DNA of 16,517 bases from M2408 sp044348665 (GCA_044348665.1 JBIKSI010000075.1:1-16517); one strand, 5' to 3'. Shown: positions 6,083 through 14,227, counted from the first letter of the stretch. Program-made: numbers and translations. The notes: generated from the sequence alone by a model not told the origin.

Positions 6083-7177
6083 ATGAAAAAAACTTTACTT
6101 TCTGGATTATCAATAATTGCTTTTTCATTGATTTCCAACGCAACAGTTCACACGGTAAGCAATGATGTTAATTCACCTGGACAATTTACTTCTGCTCAAG
6201 CCGCTCATGATGCTGCGAATTCCGGTGACACCTTGTATATTCATGCAACTGCAACTAGTTATGGTGAATTAAATGTAAAAAAACCACTAGTTATTATTGG
6301 TGAAGGCTCTTTACCAAACAAAGCAATTCAATACAATTCATATTTTTCAAATATTAATATGACTTTTTCAGATTCACCAATTTCAAGTGCAAATGGAACA
6401 AAAATCTTCGGTTTAAAAATAGACTTTTTAACATTCCTAGATGAATGTAATGGATGTAATTATATTTCTAATTTTGAAATTGCACGAAATCTTATTCAAT
6501 ATTTAAATGCTGCTTGGAGAGTAAATAACGCATTAATATATCAAAATGTAATTAACAATTTCTCTGGACAATATTTTTCATTAGTTTTTACTAATAATAT
6601 TGTACAATCTATTGGTTTAGACAATAATAATGGAAGTAATAACTTGATTAGTAACAATATCATTGAAAACGGAATTTCTTCAAGAGGTGCAATTGTTTCA
6701 AATAATATTTTTTATAAATCAACAGCTGGTGGAGTTATTGATAACGACAACAATAACAAGGATTTAACTTGGACAAATAATTTGTTTTATGCAGGCGTAA
6801 ATTTTGCAATTAGTGATATCGTATTTGGAACAAACACTGGAACAGGAAATATAATAAACGTAAATCCATCCTTTATCCTTGGTGTATTACCTACGACACT
6901 GATAGGATATAATTATTCAACTCCTGCTAATGGACCATTTGCAAACTATCACTTACAAGCAACTTCACCAGGAATTAACTACGGAACTGATGGAAGCGAT
7001 ATCGGAATCTATGGTGGTGCACACCCTTGGATTGATGGTACAACTACAGACTCCCGTTACAGATATTTCACTATGCCGAGCCAAGTTCCACACATGATTA
7101 GTATGGATGTTTTGAATCCTACAATTCCATTAAATGGAACTTTAAATATTCAATTCAACGCGAAAACACAACAATAA
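6083..7177 (+). CDS. Exported right-handed beta-helix protein
   Basis: 364 residues with a clear Sec signal peptide (MKKTLLSGLSIIAFSLISNA, cleavage after about 20). The mature start resembles parallel beta-helix proteins of the pectin-lyase fold: SPGQFTSAQAAHDAANSGDTLYIHATATSY, a short segment, then VIIGEG. The middle (about 105-260) is a ladder of short strands with Asn-rich turns (NNIVQSIG, SNNLISNNIIENG, IVSNNIFY). NPSF and SPGINYGTDGSDIGIYGG (about 295-312) are the closing motifs common in such proteins. It has no evident catalytic motif and no T9SS sorting domain; it may stay periplasmic or act with its operon partner 27 nt downstream, which has one. Function is unknown: polysaccharide binding or a surface structural role is possible. 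Confidence 0.8.
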   Translation: MKKTLLSGLSIIAFSLISNATVHTVSNDVNSPGQFTSAQAAHDAANSGDTLYIHATATSYGELNVKKPLVIIGEGSLPNKAIQYNSYFSNINMTFSDSPISSANGTKIFGLKIDFLTFLDECNGCNYISNFEIARNLIQYLNAAWRVNNALIYQNVINNFSGQYFSLVFTNNIVQSIGLDNNNGSNNLISNNIIENGISSRGAIVSNNIFYKSTAGGVIDNDNNNKDLTWTNNLFYAGVNFAISDIVFGTNTGTGNIINVNPSFILGVLPTTLIGYNYSTPANGPFANYHLQATSPGINYGTDGSDIGIYGGAHPWIDGTTTDSRYRYFTMPSQVPHMISMDVLNPTIPLNGTLNIQFNAKTQQ

Positions 7178-7204
7178 TATTCATTTCACACTAAAGTAAA
7201 GCTT

Positions 7205-9667
7205 ATGAATAAGACTTTTATTCAGTTGCTGTTGTTTTTACTATTGAATTTTTCATTAGTTGCGCAACAAATTGTGTCAGGAGAATATTTTTTTGACACA
7301 GCCCCTAATCAAGGAGCTGGAACACCGATTAGTTTTGCCGCCAATTCAAATGTGAATCATTCGATGACAATCCCAACAAATGGATTAAATTCTGGAATTC
7401 ATCAATTGTATGTTCGTGTAAAAAATGATGCCCATGTTTGGAGTCATTACCAAAAAAGAATGATTTACGTCATCGAACCTTTAGTCATCAACAACACACA
7501 AATAGTTGCTGCTGAATGGTTTATTGATTCTGATCCTGGAGTTGGAAATGGAACAAACTTGGCAGTCACTTCAGGTAATACTGTTTCAGGAACATTGTCC
7601 CTTCCAAATGCAATGTCACCAGGTATTCACCATTTGTACATTCGAGTAAAAAATAACCTTGGGAAATGGAGTCATCAGCATAAATCGATGTTTTATGTTC
7701 TCACTCCTCATGTAGACAATAGCACAACAATTGTGAAAGGTGAATACTTTTTTGACACAGATCCAGGAATTGGAAATGCGATTCAAATTTCTGTCACTCC
7801 TGCGACGGAAATCAATCATACCTTAAATATTTCTGCATTAGGTTTAACTCCAGGAGTGCATAATTTGTTCATTCGAATGAAAAATAATCGTGGCATTTGG
7901 GGACATTATCAAAAAAGAATGCTGTTTGTAAATGATCAATTGACATCTGTAAATAAATCAATAGTTGCTGCAGAATATTTCATTGATACAGATCCTGGTT
8001 TAGCTTTGGGAACTCCAATTTCTATTTTACCTGGAACAAATTTATTGGAGGACTTTGAAATAAATTCAACCAGCATCGCATTAGGAGTTCATTATTTGTA
8101 TGTTCGAGTAAAAGAAGACAATGGAAGATGGTCACATTATGCAAAACATAAATTCCTTATTTGTAATGATTTATTGACAAGCCCAACAATATCTGGTTCA
8201 GGCTTAGTATGTCAAAACTCTAACTTAGATCTAGTTGGAAGCACGATTCCAAATGCAACTGAATATTTCTGGAGAGGCCCAAATGGATTTACTCAAGCTG
8301 GAAATACTTTAACTATCCCAAACATTGATTTTAGTGCAAATGGATTATATACTTTTTATGCTGTGCGACCAGGTGCTAGTGCATGTGACACCGCATATAC
8401 TGACATCAATATAGAAGTTTTACCAACAGCAAGTTCTCAAAATGTGCAAAGTATTTGCGAAGGTGAAAATTATCAAATCAATGGGAATACTTACTCAATT
8501 GCAGGAATTTACTTTGACACTTTAATTTCTCAAAATGGCTGCGACAGTATTGTTGAAACTCAATTGAATGTACTTCCATCTTATCAAGAAGAAAATCATC
8601 TTTCAATTTGTGACGGGGAATCGTATTCTATCAATGGAAATACATATACAACAAGTGGTACGTATATTGATGTTTTTCAAACCCAAAATGGCTGTGACAG
8701 CACGATTACCACGTATTTAACAGTTAATCCAGTACTTACGGTCAATAATCCGCAAACTATTTGTACCGGAGCTTCTTACTCCATAAATGGGAATACTTAT
8801 ACAGTTGCAGGAACATATACAGATGTATTATCTTCAAGTTTAGGATGTGATAGTACGGTTATTACAGAATTATCTGTTGTAAATTCTTTTGAAGTAACCA
8901 ATCCACAAGTTATTTGCCAAGGTGAAAGCTATTCAATTGGATTAAATACATACTCAGAAACAGGAACATACACAGATATTTTAACTTCCATGCAAGGCTG
9001 CGATAGTATCGTTACCACCCAATTAACGGTTAATCCAAGTTTTGAAACGAACAATCCACAGACAATCTGCTCAGGGGAAACGTATACAATTAATGGTAAT
9101 TCCTATAATTCATCTGGGACATATACTGATGTTTTTCAAAGCATTTCAGGGTGTGATAGTGTTGTAACAACTCAATTAACTGTCATTAATCCTATATTAA
9201 ATTTAGAAGTAAATGTTGTTGATAATGTATTAAGTTCTCTAGAAAGTAATGCCACTTACCAATGGGTAGATTGTGCAAATGGAAATGCCCCAATTGCGAA
9301 TCAAACCGGACAAAGTTTTACAGCTTTAACAAATGGCTTATACGCAGTTGAATTAACAGATTTGACTTGCTTTTTAACACAAATGAGTGCTTGTCTCACT
9401 ATAGACCATATTGATTTAAATGAGTTTGATCTTGGTTCAAGTTTTAAAATTTACCCAAATCCAGTTTCAAGTAGTTTTACTATAAAAAGCGAAAACATTG
9501 ACTTGAAAAAAATTAAAATCTATAATCTAGAAGGTAAAATTATTTTCGAAAGCTCATCATTAAATTCTGATTTTGAAATTAATGCAATCAATTGGAGCAG
9601 TGGAGTTTATAACATTGAACTTATGACAGATAAACAAACCTTTCATCAAAAAATTGTAAAAGAATAA
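7205..9667 (+). CDS. Large repeat-containing T9SS cargo protein
   Basis: 820 residues with a signal peptide (about 1-20, ending FSLVAQ). Four repeats of about 78 residues follow (about 23-320), each with a GEYFFDTDPG-like opening, a GIHxLYVRVKN core and a WSHY segment. Then comes an Ig/PKD-like domain (about 325-406; WRGPNGF, GLYTFYAV), and five repeats of about 51 residues (about 408-660), each with one Cys near its start (IC.GE.Y.INGNTY), a GTYTD strand and a GCDS turn, so two Cys per repeat that could pair. Another domain (about 665-735) precedes a type A T9SS C-terminal sorting domain (about 747-820; FKIYPNPV, KIYNLEGKII, GVYNIEL). It should be exported by Sec, moved by T9SS and fixed to or shed from the surface; adhesion is the most likely role. 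It is co-transcribed with the beta-helix gene and followed by a terminator. Confidence 0.88.
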   Translation: MNKTFIQLLLFLLLNFSLVAQQIVSGEYFFDTAPNQGAGTPISFAANSNVNHSMTIPTNGLNSGIHQLYVRVKNDAHVWSHYQKRMIYVIEPLVINNTQIVAAEWFIDSDPGVGNGTNLAVTSGNTVSGTLSLPNAMSPGIHHLYIRVKNNLGKWSHQHKSMFYVLTPHVDNSTTIVKGEYFFDTDPGIGNAIQISVTPATEINHTLNISALGLTPGVHNLFIRMKNNRGIWGHYQKRMLFVNDQLTSVNKSIVAAEYFIDTDPGLALGTPISILPGTNLLEDFEINSTSIALGVHYLYVRVKEDNGRWSHYAKHKFLICNDLLTSPTISGSGLVCQNSNLDLVGSTIPNATEYFWRGPNGFTQAGNTLTIPNIDFSANGLYTFYAVRPGASACDTAYTDINIEVLPTASSQNVQSICEGENYQINGNTYSIAGIYFDTLISQNGCDSIVETQLNVLPSYQEENHLSICDGESYSINGNTYTTSGTYIDVFQTQNGCDSTITTYLTVNPVLTVNNPQTICTGASYSINGNTYTVAGTYTDVLSSSLGCDSTVITELSVVNSFEVTNPQVICQGESYSIGLNTYSETGTYTDILTSMQGCDSIVTTQLTVNPSFETNNPQTICSGETYTINGNSYNSSGTYTDVFQSISGCDSVVTTQLTVINPILNLEVNVVDNVLSSLESNATYQWVDCANGNAPIANQTGQSFTALTNGLYAVELTDLTCFLTQMSACLTIDHIDLNEFDLGSSFKIYPNPVSSSFTIKSENIDLKKIKIYNLEGKIIFESSSLNSDFEINAINWSSGVYNIELMTDKQTFHQKIVKE
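7271..8164 (+). repeat. Four tandem coding repeats of about 78 codons
   Basis: Protein-level copies start near residues 23, 100, 178 and 254 of the T9SS cargo protein, with shared EYFFDTDPG, HxLYVRVKN and WSHY blocks. The DNA copies have diverged (for example TTTTTTTGACACAG at 7288 against TTTCATTGATACAG at 7977), so the duplications are old. Confidence 0.8.
8426..9184 (+). repeat. Five tandem coding repeats of about 51 codons with paired cysteines
   Basis: Copies start near residues 408, 463, 513, 563 and 614. Each has IC.G..Y.I, a GTYTD or similar strand and a GCDS turn followed by V/I.T.L.V. Nucleotide identity is patchy, but blocks such as AATGGGAATACTTA recur, in the copies starting near residues 408 and 513. 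Confidence 0.8.
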
Positions 9668-9687
9668 TTAAGCTTAACAATAAAAAT

Positions 9688-9719
9688 AGGGGTTTTCGAA
9701 ATGAGAATCCCTTTTTTTT
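9688..9719 (+). terminator. Rho-independent terminator after the secretion operon
   Basis: AGGGGTTTTC (9688-9697) pairs with GAGAATCCCT (9703-9712) with two G-U pairs and a 5-nt loop, followed by eight T (9712-9719). It lies between convergent genes and may also serve the minus strand, where a shorter T-run follows. Confidence 0.8.
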
Positions 9720-10419
9720 ATTTCAAACTACTCATCCCTCCATCCACATGAAATACTTGACCTGTAATCCAAGAAGATCTGTAAGAGCTTAAAAAACAGA
9801 CCATTTCAGCTAAATCTTCTGGAGAACCGATTCTTTTAAGAGGATGTCGCTGACTCGCATTTTCAATTTTTTCTTCTGAACTTGTTAGCTTTTCAGACAA
9901 AGATGTTAAGGTTAAAGATGGTGCAATGCAATTAAAACATATTAAAGGTGCATATTCAGCAGCTAAACTTTTTGTCAAACCCTCAATTGCAGCCTTTGAA
10001 CTCGAAATGGAAGAATGAAATGACATTCCAACTTGTGCAGCAACTGAGCTAAAAAGCACGACGGATGCTTGTTCCGATTTTTTCAACAATGGCAAGCAAG
10101 CTTGAATAGTGGCAATCGCATCTAAGACGTTTAACTGAAAATCTTCCAAAAATTCTTCTTGTGAAATGCGATGAAAAGGTTTCAAACGAATTGTTCCCGG
10201 ACAGAAAATCAAAGCATCTAATTTCTCAGGAAGCCAAGATGATAAATTACTCACTTCTTCTGCAATTGCACCGTATCTGACCGTTGAAGTAAGTTCTTCA
10301 AGTTCAGGACTAGCAGATTTTGTAATTGCAAAAACTTCATTTTCTGTTGCTAATAATTTAGCGCTTGCAAGTCCAATTCCTTTACCTGCTCCAACAATTA
10401 AAATATTTTTTCTAGACAT
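9718..10419 (-). CDS. SDR-family protein lacking the catalytic tyrosine
   Basis: 233 residues from the ATG at 10419. An earlier in-frame start at 10515 would read through a neighbouring small gene in another frame and adds no family sequence. Rossmann elements are present: GAGKGIG (10-16) for the dinucleotide, CPG near residue 74, the structural Asn of QLNV (N97), SS (124-125), and the C-terminal RHPLKRIGSPEDLAE and GQVFHVDGG. In the YxxxK motif the sequence is ISSSK (138-142): Lys is kept but the Tyr is Ile, so normal SDR oxidoreduction is unlikely. I recall related SDRs near photolyase genes with the same substitution (an HxSIxxxK form), so it may be a subfamily trait. It is the third gene of a unit with the flavin-reductase-like and DUF2256 genes; 7 nt separate it from the latter. 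It may bind NAD(P) or act as a partner rather than as a reductase. Confidence 0.88.
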   Translation of the reverse strand: MSRKNILIVGAGKGIGLASAKLLATENEVFAITKSASPELEELTSTVRYGAIAEEVSNLSSWLPEKLDALIFCPGTIRLKPFHRISQEEFLEDFQLNVLDAIATIQACLPLLKKSEQASVVLFSSVAAQVGMSFHSSISSSKAAIEGLTKSLAAEYAPLICFNCIAPSLTLTSLSEKLTSSEEKIENASQRHPLKRIGSPEDLAEMVCFLSSYRSSWITGQVFHVDGGMSSLK

Positions 10420-10426
10420 AACTTGA

Positions 10427-10570
10427 TTATTTTTGTTTTGAATTTCGACATCTATCACTGCAATAAAGCACCGTTTCCCAGTTTTTCTCCCATTTCTTGC
10501 GCCAAACAAAATCACGTTGACAAGTTTTGCATATTTTTATAGGTAAATCAGATTTTTTCACGCCCTTCAT
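10427..10570 (-). CDS. DUF2256-type zinc-binding microprotein
   Basis: A 47-residue gene on the minus strand from the ATG at 10570 (or GTG at 10561). It overlaps the end of the flavin-reductase-like gene by 23 nt in another frame and ends 7 nt before the SDR start. The sequence contains KICKTCQRDFVWRKKWEKNW and YCSDRCRN, the Cys pattern and Trp-rich centre of DUF2256 proteins (C14, C17, C37, C41: CxxC and CxxxC), which should bind one Zn. Such proteins occur beside photolyase/cryptochrome genes. The function is unknown; a small nucleic-acid- or partner-binding zinc ribbon is plausible. Its position, overlapped on both sides, implies coupled translation with its neighbours. Confidence 0.85.
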   Translation of the reverse strand: MKGVKKSDLPIKICKTCQRDFVWRKKWEKNWETVLYCSDRCRNSKQK

Positions 10571-11204
10571 GCAAGTAATTTTGGTAATTATCTAATTTTG
10601 GATGTGGCAGATTTTGAATAAATTTCGTCTTGTAATAACTTTCTAAACCTGCAGCATTTGCTACCAGATTTAATTCGTGATTTATTATTCCATTTACTGC
10701 AAGAGAATTTTCATTTTTAATTCGAATTTCCTCTATTTGACCAATAATCAATCGCGTGTCATTCACTTTTAAATGATGTTCCTCTACAAATCTTACCCCA
10801 ATTTGCACAAACGATTCCAAAACATAAGGTGCAATAAAATCTTCGCTGTATTCTGGAGTAAAACCACACTTTTCAAATTCCGACTGATCATCCTCAAATT
10901 TTGCAGCAGTAAAATGTGCCTGTGGCAACATATTTTCGTTCAATTGATTTAAAGTGTAAAACCCTGATTCAATAATATTTCTATAAGTGTGACTAGTTGA
11001 AATTAGAGGACGTTGAATAAATCCTACCAAAGCTGGATTAGCACCCAAGTGAACGATAGAATTGAAAATGGCTAAGTTTTCCTGATTTTCTGTATTTTTT
11101 GTACCGATAAGAAAAGTTGGTTTAGGACCATAAATCGAGTTAATTAAATTTGAACGAAAACGTTGGTCCATCTCTTCAAGCTCAGAAACTGAAAATTTCT
11201 TCAT
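10548..11204 (-). CDS. Flavin-reductase-like FMN-binding split-barrel protein
   Basis: 218 residues with no signal peptide. The segments NLAIFNSIVHLGANPALVGFI, split here as residues 43-63, and RPLISTSHTYRNIIESGFYTLN (65-86) match the FMN-binding split barrel of flavin reductases and related proteins. The C-terminal tail (HPKLDNYQNYLHEGREKI) is unlike classical flavin reductases. The likely role is binding or reducing FMN or FAD with NAD(P)H; in this gene set it could supply reduced flavin to the photolyase, which is inference. It is the first gene of the unit with DUF2256 and the SDR. The ATG at 11204 follows an A-rich leader, with TATATTTT on the minus strand as a possible -7 element (one mismatch) but no matching -33. 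Confidence 0.85.
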   Translation of the reverse strand: MKKFSVSELEEMDQRFRSNLINSIYGPKPTFLIGTKNTENQENLAIFNSIVHLGANPALVGFIQRPLISTSHTYRNIIESGFYTLNQLNENMLPQAHFTAAKFEDDQSEFEKCGFTPEYSEDFIAPYVLESFVQIGVRFVEEHHLKVNDTRLIIGQIEEIRIKNENSLAVNGIINHELNLVANAAGLESYYKTKFIQNLPHPKLDNYQNYLHEGREKI

Positions 11205-11354
11205 TTAATTTCTTTTGGAAAATATAACAACTAGTTACTTCTATTGTTTTAGAGTTTGATTAAGAAAAGTATCACTTGGTTCAAAACTAATTTTTCCGAT
11301 TATAATTAATTCTTGTTCAAAGGTGACTTTTTTTTACAGCATAAAACCAAAAAT

Positions 11355-11388
11355 GCAAAATTTTGCTATTTAGGAATTTAATTCCTAA
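11355..11388. repeat. Two adjacent perfect palindromes in a 435-bp gene-poor gap
   Basis: The gap 11205-11639 has no convincing gene. It holds GCAAAATTTTGC (11355-11366) and, 3 nt later, arms TTAGGAATT and AATTCCTAA around one T (11370-11388). Both could be operators or a cruciform-forming spot for the divergent genes on either side; no T-run makes them clear terminators. Some 13 nt later an ATG opens a 15-codon ORF (11401-11448), of no recognised family. Confidence 0.5.
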
Positions 11389-11639
11389 TTCTACAAAACA
11401 ATGAAAACACAAAGAGAAATAGCACCAAAAGTATTTGAAGCCCAGTAGTTTGTTTGCTGGTTTCCAGGCAATCTGGAAAAACAAAACTATGTCAAATGTT
11501 AAAACCAGCATTTAATTTTGTCAATCTTTGATTTTTTAACTGAAATTTCTCCACTTTTAAAAAAATCTATATAAAAACAAAAAAAATAACAATAACTTGC
11601 ATACTTTATTTTTTTTTTATGTTTGCCGAAAATAATCTT

Positions 11640-12263
11640 ATGAAAACAAAAATAGCTCTCCTTTTTACACTAGCAATTGTTAGTTTTTCCTATAGCCAAG
11701 AATCAATAGAATCCGAATTAAGTGAAGAAGTAAAGTCAAAATTAATCTATGTTGAAGTTAGTGACGAGTTTTCCAATCAACAATATCAAACAACGAATGG
11801 ACAATTTAAATCAGGTCCCACAAGCAGAAAAATAAGTATTCGCTTTAAAAAAGGAATCGAAGGAAAATTCATTAAGCTAGATAAAAAGGGTAACGAATTA
11901 AAAAACATTATTAAAGCAGATGAAAACGCCTTAATAGAATTCAATAAAGCATTAGAGGCAAGAAATAAAATGCCTTACAATAACCATGCTCAAATAGGGT
12001 GTTTAATTGTTGCAGTTCCCTTGGGTTTAATTGCAACAGTGAAATATAGAAACGATAAGAAAGCAAATGAATATTTGGAACCTGGGGAGGTAAAACAAAA
12101 AAGCAAAGGTAAATTACTTGCTGCGAATGGGAGTTTAGGTGCCTTAGGTGGAATGTATTATTTTTATTTCAAAACAGAAAGATTAATGGATGAATACAAA
12201 AAAGGAATCTTAGAGTCCATTGAAATTTATAATGCAAATATTATTGCAAATAGCGCTAAATGA
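11640..12263 (+). CDS. Exported or membrane-associated protein of unknown function
   Basis: 207 residues from the ATG at 11640, preferred to 11619 because it places MKTKIALLFTLAIVSFSYSQ, a textbook signal peptide, at the N-terminus. The mature part has a lysine-rich region (about 55-90, FKKGIEGKFIKLDKKGNELK) and two short hydrophobic glycine-rich segments (about 118-134, GCLIVAVPLGLIATV; about 158-177, LLAANGSLGALGGMYYFYF) that could be membrane hairpins. I recognise no family. It lies on the opposite strand between the two photolyase-associated blocks and has its own leader, so it is probably unrelated to them. Confidence 0.75.
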   Translation: MKTKIALLFTLAIVSFSYSQESIESELSEEVKSKLIYVEVSDEFSNQQYQTTNGQFKSGPTSRKISIRFKKGIEGKFIKLDKKGNELKNIIKADENALIEFNKALEARNKMPYNNHAQIGCLIVAVPLGLIATVKYRNDKKANEYLEPGEVKQKSKGKLLAANGSLGALGGMYYFYFKTERLMDEYKKGILESIEIYNANIIANSAK

Positions 12264-12358
12264 TTTTTCTTTAATCAGTAAATATTAGTTGCTAAGCGAG
12301 GTAAATCTGGGCTCTTTAAACTTGTGTGCTTGATGCGGACAAGAAATCGTTACCGCTA

Positions 12359-12385
12359 TTTTTTTTCTTTATTGCTGAAAAAAAA
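12359..12385. terminator. Possible bidirectional A/T hairpin between convergent genes
   Basis: TTTTTTTTC (12359-12367) and GAAAAAAAA (12377-12385) form a perfect 9-bp stem with a 9-nt loop, between the ends of the plus-strand exported-protein gene and the minus-strand photolyase gene. A-U pairs dominate, so it is weak, but the position is right for ending both transcripts. Confidence 0.4.
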
Positions 12386-12398
12386 CTTTTATAAAAAT

Positions 12399-13862
12399 CT
12401 AGGTACTCCTTTTGTTTTTAACCAGAGCACGAACAAGTCTCAAATTCTCTCGTTTCACCTCATCTTCATCACGTTTTTCCCACAAAGCGTCTTTCGAATT
12501 TTTAGCATGACTATTTGGATCAACAATTGGAAATGGATAATCTATTCCTAGCTGAAAATTATGGAATTGCTGCTCCATCGGACTCAAATCAAAAGGACGA
12601 TGAATGAACTCAGAAGGACAATTTTGAAGTTCTGGAACCCATTGTCGGATAAAACTCCCTTCAGGGTCATGTTTTTCACTATTTTTAATTGGATTATAAA
12701 TGCGTATGATATTTATTCCCGTTACACCTGCCTGCATTTGAAATTGTGGATAATGAATCCCTGGTTCGTAATCCAAAAACAATTGCGCAACATGATAAAC
12801 GCCTTTACGCCAGTCTTGAAATAAATGATGACACAAAAAAGAAACCAACATGGCACGCATACGGAAATTTATCCAACCAGTTATTTTTAGGCAGCGCATC
12901 GTAGCATCAACTAGCGGAAATCCTGTGTTTCCTGTTTTCCAAGCTTCAAGTTTTACCTCATCTTCAGCATAATTTAGCTTTTCATAGCCCCTATTCACAC
13001 AAATCGTTTCGTAACTTACATTATTCTCAAATTTCTGAATGAAATGACAGTGCCAATGCAGTCGAATAAGTGCTCCATCAAATGCTTTTTTGTAAGTTGC
13101 ATAATTTCTGTGCGTCTTGATGAATTGAAATGCTTGACGGATACTAATATTTCCCCAAGCTAAATAGGGCGAAATCCGAGCGCAAGACTTCCTACTTTCC
13201 ATTGGTTTTGAAATATGTCGATTGTAATTCTTCCCTCGTTCATTTGCGAAAGAATGTAAGTATTTCCAGGCCATACTCTCCCCTGCTTGCTGAAATTCAA
13301 CTGGATATTTTTCCAATTGCTGCAACAAATTTGTAGGTAATGGTTTTGACTCAAATTTACTTTGAATTTTATTTTCTTTCCAAGAAATGGGTTTAATTGC
13401 TTCACGCATTCTTAATTCCCATTTCTGCTCCCAATCAACTTGATTTCTTAATTTCCGAATGATTCCATCACGTTGAAATTGAATCCATTCAATCTTATTC
13501 TTATCAAAAAACTGTTGACAAAGTAAATCCCTTTCGTAACTCAATCTGTGACCCGATTCTTGATATGAAAATACTTTTTCAATCGAAAACACTTCTGAAA
13601 TTCGTGTGAAAAATTGAATTGCTTCTTCATAACTGCAAAGAAAATTTTGCCTCAACAAATCAAGTTTTCCTTGCAACTCGAGTAAGGAATGGTATTGAAA
13701 TTGAAGATGTCGCAATGAACAATCAGGATGATTCATTTGACTTTCTTCAAACAAAAACACAGCAATGAAAGGTAAATCCGAATTTGAAGCCTGCCAAAAT
13801 GCTTCATGATCCAAAGTTCTCAAATCGCGTTTTAGCCAAACAAGGTTTATTTTTTCTTTCAT
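12399..13862 (-). CDS. Cryptochrome/photolyase family flavoprotein
   Basis: 487 residues, the normal length. The N-terminal alpha/beta domain begins INLVWLKRDLRTLDHEA (5-21), as in photolyases that bind an antenna chromophore. The C-terminal FAD domain shows RISPYLAWGNIS (229-240), WKTGNTGFPLVDATMR (308-323), ITGWINFRMRAMLVSF (327-342), FQDWRKG and the RIYNPIKNSEKHDPEGSFIRQWVPEL region. It should use blue light and FADH- to split UV-made pyrimidine dimers, or act as a light sensor. The stretch that in classical CPD photolyases reads GGWQW (electron-transfer Trp) is GIHYPQFQMQAG (368-379), without Trp. It follows the TIGR03643-type gene by 27 nt in one unit. The SDR, DUF2256 and flavin-reductase-like genes nearby form its usual company. 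Confidence 0.93.
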   Translation of the reverse strand: MKEKINLVWLKRDLRTLDHEAFWQASNSDLPFIAVFLFEESQMNHPDCSLRHLQFQYHSLLELQGKLDLLRQNFLCSYEEAIQFFTRISEVFSIEKVFSYQESGHRLSYERDLLCQQFFDKNKIEWIQFQRDGIIRKLRNQVDWEQKWELRMREAIKPISWKENKIQSKFESKPLPTNLLQQLEKYPVEFQQAGESMAWKYLHSFANERGKNYNRHISKPMESRKSCARISPYLAWGNISIRQAFQFIKTHRNYATYKKAFDGALIRLHWHCHFIQKFENNVSYETICVNRGYEKLNYAEDEVKLEAWKTGNTGFPLVDATMRCLKITGWINFRMRAMLVSFLCHHLFQDWRKGVYHVAQLFLDYEPGIHYPQFQMQAGVTGINIIRIYNPIKNSEKHDPEGSFIRQWVPELQNCPSEFIHRPFDLSPMEQQFHNFQLGIDYPFPIVDPNSHAKNSKDALWEKRDEDEVKRENLRLVRALVKNKRST

Positions 13863-13889
13863 GCTTTTATTTCAAAAGAAAGAAATCCT

Positions 13890-14159
13890 TCAACGTTTAC
13901 TGATCTTATTATTGGAAATTGTTCGTTGTCGAGTGCATTTAAAACGATTGATTTCCGAATTTCGTTTTTGCAAATGTTTTTGACTGACACCAGAATTCAC
14001 CCGTTTTCTCCATAAATTGAAACTACTTCGTTTTAATTCTCCGCGCATCAAAGCAATCACTTGTGCTTCCGATAAGCCAAATTGATATTCTATAGCCTCG
14101 AAAGGAGTTCTGTCCTCCCAAGCCATTTCTATCACACGATTTAGATCTAAATTATCCAT
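13890..14159 (-). CDS. TIGR03643-type small protein of photolyase neighbourhoods
   Basis: 89 residues from the ATG at 14159 (MDNLDLNRVIEMAWEDRTPFE). An in-frame ATG at 14198 would add 13 residues with no family likeness. The conserved part RVIEMAWEDRTPFEAIEYQF, then GLSEAQVIALMRGELK and FNLWRKRV, fits a short helix-turn-helix-like protein named TIGR03643, known from photolyase/cryptochrome gene sets. The C-terminus is very basic (RFKCTRQRTISNNKISKR), suggesting nucleic-acid contact. It is 27 nt upstream of the photolyase gene on the same strand and probably leads that unit. Its molecular role is unknown. Confidence 0.85.
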   Translation of the reverse strand: MDNLDLNRVIEMAWEDRTPFEAIEYQFGLSEAQVIALMRGELKRSSFNLWRKRVNSGVSQKHLQKRNSEINRFKCTRQRTISNNKISKR

Positions 14160-14227
14160 AAATTGAAAACAATTCACAGTGCTGAAATGTTTTAACATTC
14201 TTTCATTTTAGTAATAATGCGCCTTTT

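Noticed and set aside
7205..9667. The repeat arrays as CRISPR or tandem DNA repeats
   Set aside because: They are protein-coding repeats with diverged DNA and long periods (about 153 and 234 nt), without spacer structure.
11317..11511. A 64-codon minus-strand ORF in the gap before the exported-protein gene
   Set aside because: Composition is dominated by Phe, Lys, Cys and Leu from A/T-rich DNA, there is no family likeness, and it runs over two palindromes.
12561..12824. Plus-strand ORFs opposite the photolyase gene (also 12324-12551)
   Set aside because: Shadow frames of a well-supported gene on the other strand, without family likeness.
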